DNA from: an uncultured Sterolibacterium sp.
Lineage (GTDB): Bacteria > Pseudomonadota > Gammaproteobacteria > Burkholderiales > Rhodocyclaceae
DNA: 40,063 nt
NCBI GenBank assembly: GCA_903930535.1
Contig: CAIYYX010000142.1
Location: 1 to 40,063, forward strand
Reading direction: 5' to 3'
Shown: positions 1-6,911 of the stretch, one piece after another
Layout of the letters: the number at the start of each line of letters is the position of its first letter
How positions within the stretch are numbered: position 1 is the first letter of the stretch
Made by a program: the position numbers and the translations under genes
Notes under the pieces: generated by a model
Seen by the model: only the letters and a program-made list of their open reading frames with translations
What the model was told of the DNA's origin: nothing
Database searches by the model: none

Positions 1-1992
1 CCGGTGGGCCGCGTGCAGACGCCGACGCTGGCCATCCTGGTCGAGCGCGAAGATCGGATCAAGAAGTTCGTCTCGAGGGACTTCTGGGAAGTCGAGGCCG
101 AGTTCGGCGCGGTCGCCGGCACTTACCGCGGCCGCTGGTTCGACGAAAAATTCAAGAAGGACGATGACGAGCACGCCCGCGCCGAGCGCCTCTGGGATGT
201 CGCTCGCGCCGAGGCGGTGCGCAACAAGTGCCTGGGCAAGCCGGGCATCGTGACCGAGGAGAGCAAGCCCAAGACCGAGGCCTGTCAGCAGCTCTTCGAC
301 CTCACCTCGCTGCAGCGCGAAGCCAACGGCCGCTTCGGCTTCTCCGCCAAGTCCACTCTGGGCCTGGCGCAAGCGCTCTACGAAAAGCACAAGGCTCTGA
401 CCTACCCGCGTACCGATGCCCGCTGCCTGCCGGAGGACTACATAGGTACTGTGAAGGAGACGCTGCAAGCCTTTTCGGGCACACCTTACGCAGGTTTTGC
501 CGGGCAGATTTTGAAGGGCGGCTGGGTGCATCCGAACAAGCGCATTTTCAACAACGCCAAGATTTCTGACCACTTCGCCATCATCCCGACGGCGCAGACG
601 CCGAAAAACCTCTCCGAGGCCGAGCAAAAACTCTACGATCTCGTGACCAAGCGCTTTCTCGCCATCTTCTATCCGGCCGCCGAGTACAACGTCACGACAC
701 GCATCACCCGCGTCGAGGACGAACCCTTCAAGACCGAAGGCAAGGTGCTGGTGTCCGCAGGCTGGCTCGCCGTCTATGGCAAGGAAGTGATGAGCGACGA
801 CGAGACGCCGCAACTCGTCGCCGTGGAAAAGAACGAGCGCGTCTGGGCCAATGACGTCCTGGTCAAGCCCAATCAGACCAAGCCGCCGCCGCGCCTCAAC
901 GAAGCGACGCTGCTCTCGGCCATGGAAGGGGCGGGCAAACTGGTCGAGGACGAGGAGTTGCGCGAAGCCATGGCGGCGCGCGGCCTGGGTACGCCGGCCA
1001 CCCGTGCGGCCACCATAGAAGGCCTGATCAACGAGGAGTATGTGCATCGCAACGGCCGCGAACTGCAGCCGACGGCAAAGGCATTCTCTCTCTTGTTCGC
1101 GCTCTCGAAACTTGGCGTCGATGAACTGCATTCGCCCGAACTCACCGGCCACTGGGAATACCAGTTGCGGCAGATGGAGACGGGCGAGTTGGCGCGCAAT
1201 GTCTTCATGGACCATATCGTCGAGCAGACGCAGGTCATGGTCGATCGCATCAAGAACGGTGAGATCCCGGACGAAGCCTTCAGCACCCTGAAGACGCCCT
1301 GCCCTGCGTGCGGCGGCGTGATCCAGGAGAACTACAAGAAATTCCAGTGCAAGGCCTGCGACTTCGCGTTATGGAAGGTCGTGGCCAGTCGCCAGTACGA
1401 ACCCGAGGAAGTCGAGGAACTGCTCGAGAAGCGCGTCATCGGACCCTTGCAGGGCTTTCGCAGCAAGATGGGCCGCCCCTTCGCGGCGATGATCAAGCTC
1501 AATAGCGAAAACCAGCCGGAATTCGATTTCGGCAATGGCGCAGGTGAAGGCGAAGGCGAGGAAATCGATTTCAGCGAACAGGAGGCTTTAGGCGCCTGCC
1601 CGAAATGCGCCGCCAGGGTCTTCGAGCACGGCATGGCCTATGTCTGCGAAAAAGCGGTCGGCCCGGCCAAAAGTTGCGACTTCCGCTCTGGCAAGATCAT
1701 CCTGCAACAGCCGGTGGAGCGCGCCCAGATGCAGAAGCTGCTCTCCAGCGGCAGGACCGATCTTCTGCGCGGCTTCATCTCGTCGCGGACCAAGCGCAAG
1801 TTCTCAGCCTTCCTGGTGCGCGGTGCCGACGGCAAGGTCGGCTTCGAGTTCGAGCCCAGGGTAGCCAAAGCGCCTAAAGAAGCGGCCAAGAAGGACGCTG
1901 AGCCGGTTGCAAAGCCTGCGGTAAAACCGGCAGCCAAGCCAGCGCCGGCAAAGGCCAAGAAGGCTCCCGCAAAAAAGAAAGCTGCGGCCTAA
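1..1992 (+). CDS. topB: DNA topoisomerase III, 3' part (5' end outside window)
   Basis: Type IA topoisomerase that relaxes and decatenates DNA through a transient tyrosyl-DNA bond. The reading frame is open from base 1, and its first residues (VGRVQTPTLA) are the conserved internal motif of this family, so the true start lies upstream. The active-site tyrosine is in ALTYPRTDAR, codon at 403-405. The C-terminal half carries two zinc-ribbon-like cysteine sets (CPAC..CKAC near 1300-1355 and CPKC..C..C near 1600-1680), followed by a lysine/alanine/proline-rich tail of about 35 residues that probably binds nucleic acid. It converges on the rubredoxin gene, with a repeat/hairpin element between the two. 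The assignment to topB rather than topA rests on the motif and the tail arrangement. Confidence 0.93.
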   Translation, partial: PVGRVQTPTLAILVEREDRIKKFVSRDFWEVEAEFGAVAGTYRGRWFDEKFKKDDDEHARAERLWDVARAEAVRNKCLGKPGIVTEESKPKTEACQQLFDLTSLQREANGRFGFSAKSTLGLAQALYEKHKALTYPRTDARCLPEDYIGTVKETLQAFSGTPYAGFAGQILKGGWVHPNKRIFNNAKISDHFAIIPTAQTPKNLSEAEQKLYDLVTKRFLAIFYPAAEYNVTTRITRVEDEPFKTEGKVLVSAGWLAVYGKEVMSDDETPQLVAVEKNERVWANDVLVKPNQTKPPPRLNEATLLSAMEGAGKLVEDEELREAMAARGLGTPATRAATIEGLINEEYVHRNGRELQPTAKAFSLLFALSKLGVDELHSPELTGHWEYQLRQMETGELARNVFMDHIVEQTQVMVDRIKNGEIPDEAFSTLKTPCPACGGVIQENYKKFQCKACDFALWKVVASRQYEPEEVEELLEKRVIGPLQGFRSKMGRPFAAMIKLNSENQPEFDFGNGAGEGEGEEIDFSEQEALGACPKCAARVFEHGMAYVCEKAVGPAKSCDFRSGKIILQQPVERAQMQKLLSSGRTDLLRGFISSRTKRKFSAFLVRGADGKVGFEFEPRVAKAPKEAAKKDAEPVAKPAVKPAAKPAPAKAKKAPAKKKAAA

Positions 1993-2007
1993 CTGACCAG
2001 GGCACTA

Positions 2008-2063
2008 ATGCCCTCTGGGGTATAAATGCCCGGGGTTTTCCCCTCGACCACTACGGGCATTAA
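2008..2063. repeat. Repeat element copy 1, hairpin at a convergent gene end
   Basis: This lies between the topB stop and the rubredoxin stop. It closely matches a second copy at 6857-6911: both contain CCCTCTGGGG, then an arm, then CACTACGGGCA. Here the arms are AATGCCC (2025-2031) and GGGCATT (2055-2061). In the other copy they are AGTGCCC and GGGCACT, so the stem is preserved by compensating changes. The rubredoxin TAA lies inside the right arm. A bidirectional terminator role is inferred from position and structure. Confidence 0.6.
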
Positions 2064-2224
2064 GCCTCGACCATCTCGAAGTCGAACTTGCCCACGCCGC
2101 AATCCGGGCAGTTCCAGTCGTCTGGCACATCCTCCCAGCGCGTGCCGGGGGCGATGCCGTGCTCGGGATCGCCCGTGGCTTCATCGTAGATGTAGCCGCA
2201 AACAATGCAGATGTATTTCTTCAT
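2060..2224 (-). CDS. Rubredoxin (54 aa)
   Basis: Small iron protein that carries single electrons through an Fe(Cys)4 centre in the cytoplasm. The two CxxC knuckles are visible: C6/C9 (CIVCGY) and C39/C42 (CPDCGVG). The usual tyrosine-rich N-terminus and PDDWNCP motif are present, and the length is typical. The ATG overlaps the TGA of the upstream rubrerythrin gene (ATGA), so the two are translationally coupled. In classical rubrerythrin a rubredoxin domain is fused to the diiron domain; here the two halves are separate genes. The likely role is to pass electrons to the neighbouring rubrerythrin for peroxide reduction, under OxyR control. Confidence 0.95.
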   Translation of the reverse strand: MKKYICIVCGYIYDEATGDPEHGIAPGTRWEDVPDDWNCPDCGVGKFDFEMVEA

Positions 2225-2715
2225 GCCGATCTCCTGTTGATCTCAATGGTTTCAAGCTTGTCGAGCCGGGCGCGGTATTGTCCGGCATGGCGCTCTTCCA
2301 CTCGCGCCAGAGCGGCGAAGCGCTTGGCGGCCTTTTCCAGCGTCATGGCGAAGCGCGTGGCATGCTCTTTTGATTCCGTGATCTGCGCCTCGATCTCTTG
2401 GACCGCGGCATCGTTGCCCTCGGCCAGGGCGGCATGGCGGAAGGACGGGTACATTTCCGTGTACTCGTAGGTTTCGCCGGCGACCGCCATCTCCAGACAT
2501 CTGGCCGGGGTCATGGTGCTGGCCGGATAGAGCAGGTCGAGGTGGCCGAAGGCGTGCATGACTTCCTGGTCGGCTGTCTCCTCGAAGATTCTGGCCGTCG
2601 CCTCATCTCCCGCAGCACGACAAAGCTTGGCGAAATAACGGTATTTGCTGTGGGCCATCGACTCTCCGGCGAAAGCCGATTCGAGATTCCGGATAGTCGC
2701 TGATTCTCTTGCCAT
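2221..2715 (-). CDS. Rubrerythrin, diiron domain only (164 aa)
   Basis: Ferritin-like diiron peroxidase that reduces hydrogen peroxide in anaerobes and microaerobes. Probable iron ligands follow the rubrerythrin pattern: E18, E51 with H54 (EVMH), E81 with E84, and an ExxEH set E114/E117/H118. There is no C-terminal rubredoxin domain; that function is supplied by the overlapping downstream rubredoxin gene. The ATG at 2715 is chosen over an upstream in-frame start because AAGGAG precedes it at good spacing. The gene lies 95 bases downstream of oxyR on the same strand, and a candidate OxyR site sits in that gap and over the oxyR stop. Confidence 0.92.
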   Translation of the reverse strand: MARESATIRNLESAFAGESMAHSKYRYFAKLCRAAGDEATARIFEETADQEVMHAFGHLDLLYPASTMTPARCLEMAVAGETYEYTEMYPSFRHAALAEGNDAAVQEIEAQITESKEHATRFAMTLEKAAKRFAALARVEERHAGQYRARLDKLETIEINRRSA

Positions 2716-2777
2716 GAAGCATCTCCTTGGTTGAATGGAACGCTGCACAGCTTAGGCTGGCCGTAACTATTGATCCA

Positions 2778-2814
2778 ATGAATTGTCAGTATGTATTCGA
2801 TAGTCTTTCACTAT
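2778..2814. promoter_or_regulatory. Candidate OxyR binding site upstream of rubrerythrin
   Basis: OxyR sites consist of four tetranucleotides, ATAG-N7-CTAT-N7-ATAG-N7-CTAT. Here the half proximal to oxyR is exact, ATAG (2800-2803)-N7-CTAT (2811-2814). The other half is degenerate: ATGA at 2778-2781 and GTAT at 2789-2792, in correct register. The site overlaps the oxyR stop and lies 60-100 bases upstream of the rubrerythrin start. The match is by eye, and the degenerate half lowers confidence. Confidence 0.45.
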
Positions 2815-3728
2815 TTAGTGACCTTGGTTCCAGGCAGACGGCAGTCGATGATGGCGCTGCGCACGACATCCACGGCGCGATGACGCGGGAAGCTGCTGCG
2901 CCAGACCAGGCCGACGCGGCGCGAAGGCTGTGGATTGACGAAGGGCCGCACGCACAACCAGGGATCGTCCTTGGGGATCAGATCGACGCTCGAGGCCGGC
3001 ATCACGGTGACGCCGACGCCTGAAGCCACCATATGGCGTATGGTCTCTAAAGAGCTGCCCTCGAGCATGTGCGGCGCGCTTGCCCCGGCGGCCTCCGCCC
3101 TGGCGCAGAGGTCGAGCACCTGATCGCGGAAGCAGTTGCCCGCACCCAGCATCAGGAGCGGCTCTTCGAGCAGCCAGGCCGGCTCCACCGCTTTCTTCTT
3201 TGCCCACGGATGCTGGGTCGGCGCCAGGGCGCGAAACACTTCATCATAAACCGCCTGCGTCACCAGGCCGGGCTCGTCCAGGGGCAGGGCGATGACGATG
3301 AGATCCAGGTCGCCGGCCTTGACCGCCTCGACCAGATTTTCCGTATAGCCTTCGCGGATGTAGAGCGGCATCTCCTGCGCGCGGGAGCGCAGGATGGGCA
3401 CCAGCTTGGGCAGCAGATAAGGCGCTATGGTGAAAATCACTCCCAGCCGCAAGGGGCCTGACAGGGGGTTCTTGCCCTGTGCGGCGATCTCTGCCACGCG
3501 AGCGGCCTCGGCCAGCACCCGCTCGGCTTGGGCGATGACTTGCGCGCCTATCGGCGTGACGCGCACCTCATTCGCAGCGCGCTCGAAGAGCATGACACCG
3601 AGTTGCTCTTCCAGTTTCTTTACCGCCACGGAAAGCGTCGGCTGGGTCACAAAGCACTTCTGCGCGGCACGGCCGAAGTGGCGCTCGCGGGCGAGCGTCA
3701 CTATGTAGCGCAGGTCGGTGAGGGTCAT
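2811..3728 (-). CDS. oxyR: OxyR-type LysR regulator of peroxide response
   Basis: LysR-family activator that senses peroxide through a disulfide. The N-terminal winged helix-turn-helix covers about residues 1-60 (AAQKCFVTQPTLSVAVKKLE). The effector domain holds the redox pair C199 and C208 in GAGNCFRDQVLDLC, the same residue numbers as in E. coli OxyR when the ATG at 3728 is used. That start is preceded by GGAG; the open frame runs 49 codons further upstream but those codons do not look like protein. Rubrerythrin and rubredoxin follow on the same strand and are the probable targets. Confidence 0.95.
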   Translation of the reverse strand: MTLTDLRYIVTLARERHFGRAAQKCFVTQPTLSVAVKKLEEQLGVMLFERAANEVRVTPIGAQVIAQAERVLAEAARVAEIAAQGKNPLSGPLRLGVIFTIAPYLLPKLVPILRSRAQEMPLYIREGYTENLVEAVKAGDLDLIVIALPLDEPGLVTQAVYDEVFRALAPTQHPWAKKKAVEPAWLLEEPLLMLGAGNCFRDQVLDLCARAEAAGASAPHMLEGSSLETIRHMVASGVGVTVMPASSVDLIPKDDPWLCVRPFVNPQPSRRVGLVWRSSFPRHRAVDVVRSAIIDCRLPGTKVTK

Positions 3729-3891
3729 CGTCTTGCTCCGCGGGAAGACTGGCCGATACTGGCCCATGGGCTGCGGATGATTACATACTATGGGTGGCGC
3801 CGCCAAGACCCTCGCCCAAGCTTGAGCGGAGCGACTGGAGTTAATGGCATAATTCCCAGACACAGAGTGCTTCACTGGCGAGGTCAGGCAA

Positions 3892-4398
3892 TTGGATTTC
3901 TTGTTAGACTATATTTCGGTTAATACCTTCTGGACGATTCTGTTAATCGTCCACGGATTGCTTGCCGTCGCCCTGCTGGGAGCGCTGACCCATCAGGCCA
4001 TGGCCGTGCTCATGCCGGTGCGCGGCGCGGCCGGCAGCGATCACTTCATGGCTCGCTTCCGTGCGGTTTCCGGACCGCGCTATGCCAATGCGGTTTGCCT
4101 GCTCTGGGTCATCTGCTTCATCCTGGGTGCGTGGCTTTACACCAAGTACCGCATCTATGTCCGTATCCCCATCGAGCAGGAAGGTTTCTGGAAAACCTTG
4201 GGCGTCTTCGAATTGAAGGAGCATCTCACCACCTTCGGCCTGGCCTGTCTGCCGATCTACTGGTTGCTTTGGAAAAATGCCGGGAAGCGCGAATATGACA
4301 GCGCCCGCAAATGGCTGACCGCCTGGCTCGCGGCTATTTGCTGGTTCGCCTTTCTCGTCGGGCACATCGTCAACAACGTCCGGGGTTACGGATCATGA
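3892..4398 (+). CDS. Four-helix membrane protein of unknown function (168 aa)
   Basis: I do not recognise the family. About four hydrophobic segments are visible, near residues 12-35, 63-85, 108-127 and 140-160. Histidines lie in or beside the helices (IVHGL, THQAM, KEHLT, GHIVN), which would suit a b-type haem protein, but that is inference. The start is TTG at 3892, preceded by AGGTCAGG. It overlaps the next gene by ATGA, so the two products probably form one membrane complex. The 163-base gap upstream separates it from divergent oxyR. Confidence 0.7.
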   Translation: MDFLLDYISVNTFWTILLIVHGLLAVALLGALTHQAMAVLMPVRGAAGSDHFMARFRAVSGPRYANAVCLLWVICFILGAWLYTKYRIYVRIPIEQEGFWKTLGVFELKEHLTTFGLACLPIYWLLWKNAGKREYDSARKWLTAWLAAICWFAFLVGHIVNNVRGYGS

Positions 4399-4742
4399 GT
4401 GAAGCATCTCCCAGGCTCAGGACCTTCGCGCTCGTCTTCGGCATCGCCTTTGCGCTGCTCTATCTGATCTGCGACATGGGTCGATTGCCTTTGTTCACCT
4501 ACCATCCGGGAACGGATCGGATCGATTTTGGCTGGGTCCCTGCGCGCAGGGATGAAGGGCCGGCGATGTACTGGTATGGCTGGATTGCAGCATCGCTTAT
4601 CGGAGCGACGGCGCTTGGCGTGCTCGCCGCGCTGCTGCCGGACCGGGTGGCCGGGAAGATCCCCTTGTCGCTCTGCTGGATCGTCCCTGTCCTGCTGACG
4701 CCGGTGATAATTTATTCGCTGGGTTTTTACTGGCGGTGGTAG
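4395..4742 (+). CDS. Small membrane protein of unknown function (115 aa)
   Basis: The family is not recognised. Three hydrophobic segments are visible, near residues 8-26, 58-80 and 90-112, with a soluble loop between the first two (YHPGTDRIDFGWVPARRDEG). The ATG at 4395 shares bases with the TGA of the preceding membrane-protein gene, which argues for translational coupling and a joint complex. A longer frame from 4311 exists but would run deep into the upstream gene. Confidence 0.68.
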   Translation: MSEASPRLRTFALVFGIAFALLYLICDMGRLPLFTYHPGTDRIDFGWVPARRDEGPAMYWYGWIAASLIGATALGVLAALLPDRVAGKIPLSLCWIVPVLLTPVIIYSLGFYWRW

Positions 4743-4791
4743 CGATGCCTGCTTTCACCCCGCGCTTGCATCCATTCGCTCGGAGGAAGAC

Positions 4792-5172
4792 ATGACAGAC
4801 CTGATCCGGAATGCTGCCCTCGCAGTGGCATTGGCGGTGGCTGCTGCGGCTTTTGCCGGCGGCCCCGAATATGGCGGCCCCGACGACACAGAGAGCGCAG
4901 GGCCGGCCTATTTCGGCTTCGTCTGGGACCAGCGCGGCTCGCCGATGAGTGATGCGCGCGTGCTGCTGCGTACGAAGAGCGGCAAGTCGGTCGAACTCAA
5001 GACCAACGTCCTTGGCCTCTACCGCAGCCACCTCGGCAAGGAAATCCGTCCCGAAGACGTCGAGGTGTCCTGCGAAAAGCCCGGCTACAAGCAGGCGCGC
5101 GTCAAACGGCGCACCTCGGCCGGCTTGTCCACTTCGACCGTCGAAACCGACTGCACGCTGCAGAAGATGTAG
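4792..5172 (+). CDS. Secreted carboxypeptidase-regulatory-like domain protein (126 aa)
   Basis: A signal peptide is evident (residues about 5-22, rich in Ala/Leu/Val, ending AFAGG). The mature part resembles the beta-sandwich carboxypeptidase regulatory-like fold: FVWDQRGSPMSDARVLL, then a LKTNVLGLYRS stretch with a conserved turn. The specific function is unknown. The start is well supported by GGAGG seven bases before the ATG. It sits five bases upstream of the secreted amidohydrolase gene and may be co-transcribed with it. Confidence 0.7.
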   Translation: MTDLIRNAALAVALAVAAAAFAGGPEYGGPDDTESAGPAYFGFVWDQRGSPMSDARVLLRTKSGKSVELKTNVLGLYRSHLGKEIRPEDVEVSCEKPGYKQARVKRRTSAGLSTSTVETDCTLQKM

Positions 5173-5177
5173 CCGCT

Positions 5178-6845
5178 TTGTCGAGACATCTCTGCTACCT
5201 GCTGACTTTACTGGCATTTGCCGGTCAGGTGCGGGCCGGCGCCGACGCCATTCTGGTCAACGGCAAGATCGTGCGTTTCGCCGCAGTTCCGGCCGAGGCA
5301 GTGGCGGTTCAGAATGGCCGGATTGCTGCACTGGGAAGTTCAAAGGACATGCGCGCGCTCGCCGGTCCAGGCACCCGCGTCATTGATCTCTCCGGACGCA
5401 CGGTCATTCCCGGTCTGATCGACTCCCACATCCACGCCATTCGCGCCGGGCTCACCTATGAGAGCGAAGTCCATTGGACCGGCGCCCACACGATCGCAGA
5501 GGCTCTCGGGCGTATCCGCGCGGCGGCCAGGATTACCCCAAAGGGCTCCTGGCTGGTGGTTGCCGGCGGCTGGAGCGAGCGGCAGTTCGCGGAGAGCCGC
5601 CGCCCCACCCGGGACGAGATTGCGGCGGCCGCCCCCGAACACAACATCTATGTGCAGTTGCTCTATTCCGCGGTGCTGCTGTCGCCGGGCGGATTGGATG
5701 CCCTGGGTGTCCTAAACGATGGCGAACTGGCTTCCCGCCTGAAGATCGAAATAGACGAACAAGGCCGGCCCACCGGTTGGCTCAAAGGCGACAACCGCAC
5801 AGTCAGCGACTTGTTCAATCTCCTGCCGCGCCCGGACTTTGCCGAGCAGGTCGCCGGCACGCGCGCCTTTTTCCGCACCCTGAACAGTCTTGGAATAACC
5901 GGCGTCATCGATCCCGGCGGCTACAATCTGCCGATAGAGGCGTATCGACCGATCTTCCAGATATGGCGCGAGCGGGCGCTCACCCTCCGTGTGGCATATA
6001 GTCTGTGCGCGCCGCGGCGCGGCCAAGAACTCGAGGATTTTCTGGCGCTGACGCCAATGCTGCCTATGGGCGCGGGCGACGACTGGCTGAAATTCAATGG
6101 GATTGGCGAGAATGTCGTCTGGGGCATGTACAACAACGACAGTCCGACGGAAGAACAGAAGCAGCGGCTCCTGGAGGTGCTGCGCTGGGCTGCATCGCGC
6201 AATTTCTCCACGACCTTCCACTGGAACAACGACGCCTCGGTCCATCATCTCCTGGAGGTGATCGAGCGCATCAACAGAGAGACCCCGATCGCAGCCCTGC
6301 GCTGGTCGATCGCCCACCTCAACGACGCCTCTCAGGAAAGTCTGAAGCGCATGAATGCCATGGGTGTGGGCTGGCTGATGCAGAATTCCTTCTACTTCAC
6401 CGGCGAGGACTTTCTTGCAAGGCGTGGCGCGGAAGCTGCGCGCTTGGTTCCGCCGATAGTAAGCGCACTGAAATCCGGACTGAAGGTCGGAGCAGGCACG
6501 GATGCGCACCGCGTGATGTCCTACAATCCCTTCGTGTCGCTGCAATGGATGCTGGACGGAAGGAGCGTCGGCGGTCTGGCCCTGCGTGCACCCGAAGAGC
6601 TACCGACGCGCATGGACGCGCTGCACAGCTACACTCAGGGCAGCGCCTGGTTCGCTCATGACGACGATAGACGCGGTGAACTTGAAGTCGGCAGACTCGC
6701 CGACCTCGCGGTGCTGAACCGCGACTATCTCAGTATTCAGCCCGACGAGATCGGCAGCATTCGATCGCTTCTCACCATGGTCGGCGGCCGCATCGTCTAT
6801 GCCGCCGAGCCCTATGCCGATCTCGAAGACAAGTCCGTGGATTGA
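5178..6845 (+). CDS. Secreted YtcJ-type amidohydrolase
   Basis: Metal-dependent hydrolase of the amidohydrolase superfamily, YtcJ/Amidohydrolase_3 group, acting on an unknown amide or cyclic substrate. A signal peptide covers about residues 6-21 (YLLTLLAFAGQVRA). The metal motif HIH is at H84/H86. Further conserved elements are DDWLKFNGIG (candidate carbamylated lysine), FHWNND..VHH, SIAHLND and GTDAHRV. The C-terminal HDDDRRGELEVGRLADLAVLNRD stretch is typical of the family. The length (555 aa) is normal. The start is TTG at 5178, five bases after the previous stop. It is followed by repeat copy 2. Confidence 0.85.
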   Translation: MSRHLCYLLTLLAFAGQVRAGADAILVNGKIVRFAAVPAEAVAVQNGRIAALGSSKDMRALAGPGTRVIDLSGRTVIPGLIDSHIHAIRAGLTYESEVHWTGAHTIAEALGRIRAAARITPKGSWLVVAGGWSERQFAESRRPTRDEIAAAAPEHNIYVQLLYSAVLLSPGGLDALGVLNDGELASRLKIEIDEQGRPTGWLKGDNRTVSDLFNLLPRPDFAEQVAGTRAFFRTLNSLGITGVIDPGGYNLPIEAYRPIFQIWRERALTLRVAYSLCAPRRGQELEDFLALTPMLPMGAGDDWLKFNGIGENVVWGMYNNDSPTEEQKQRLLEVLRWAASRNFSTTFHWNNDASVHHLLEVIERINRETPIAALRWSIAHLNDASQESLKRMNAMGVGWLMQNSFYFTGEDFLARRGAEAARLVPPIVSALKSGLKVGAGTDAHRVMSYNPFVSLQWMLDGRSVGGLALRAPEELPTRMDALHSYTQGSAWFAHDDDRRGELEVGRLADLAVLNRDYLSIQPDEIGSIRSLLTMVGGRIVYAAEPYADLEDKSVD

Positions 6846-6856
6846 GGAACCTGTTA

Positions 6857-6911
6857 TTACCCTCTGGGGCACAAGTGCCCTGAGTTGTCCCTTGGACACT
6901 ACGGGCACTAG
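6857..6911. repeat. Repeat element copy 2, hairpin at a convergent gene end
   Basis: Second copy of the element at 2008-2063. It shares CCCTCTGGGG (6860-6869) and CACTACGGGCA (6897-6907). The stem arms are AGTGCCC (6874-6880) and GGGCACT (6903-6909), and the aldehyde oxidoreductase TAG lies in the right arm. It lies between two convergent genes, as does copy 1. It probably terminates transcription from both sides. Confidence 0.6.
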
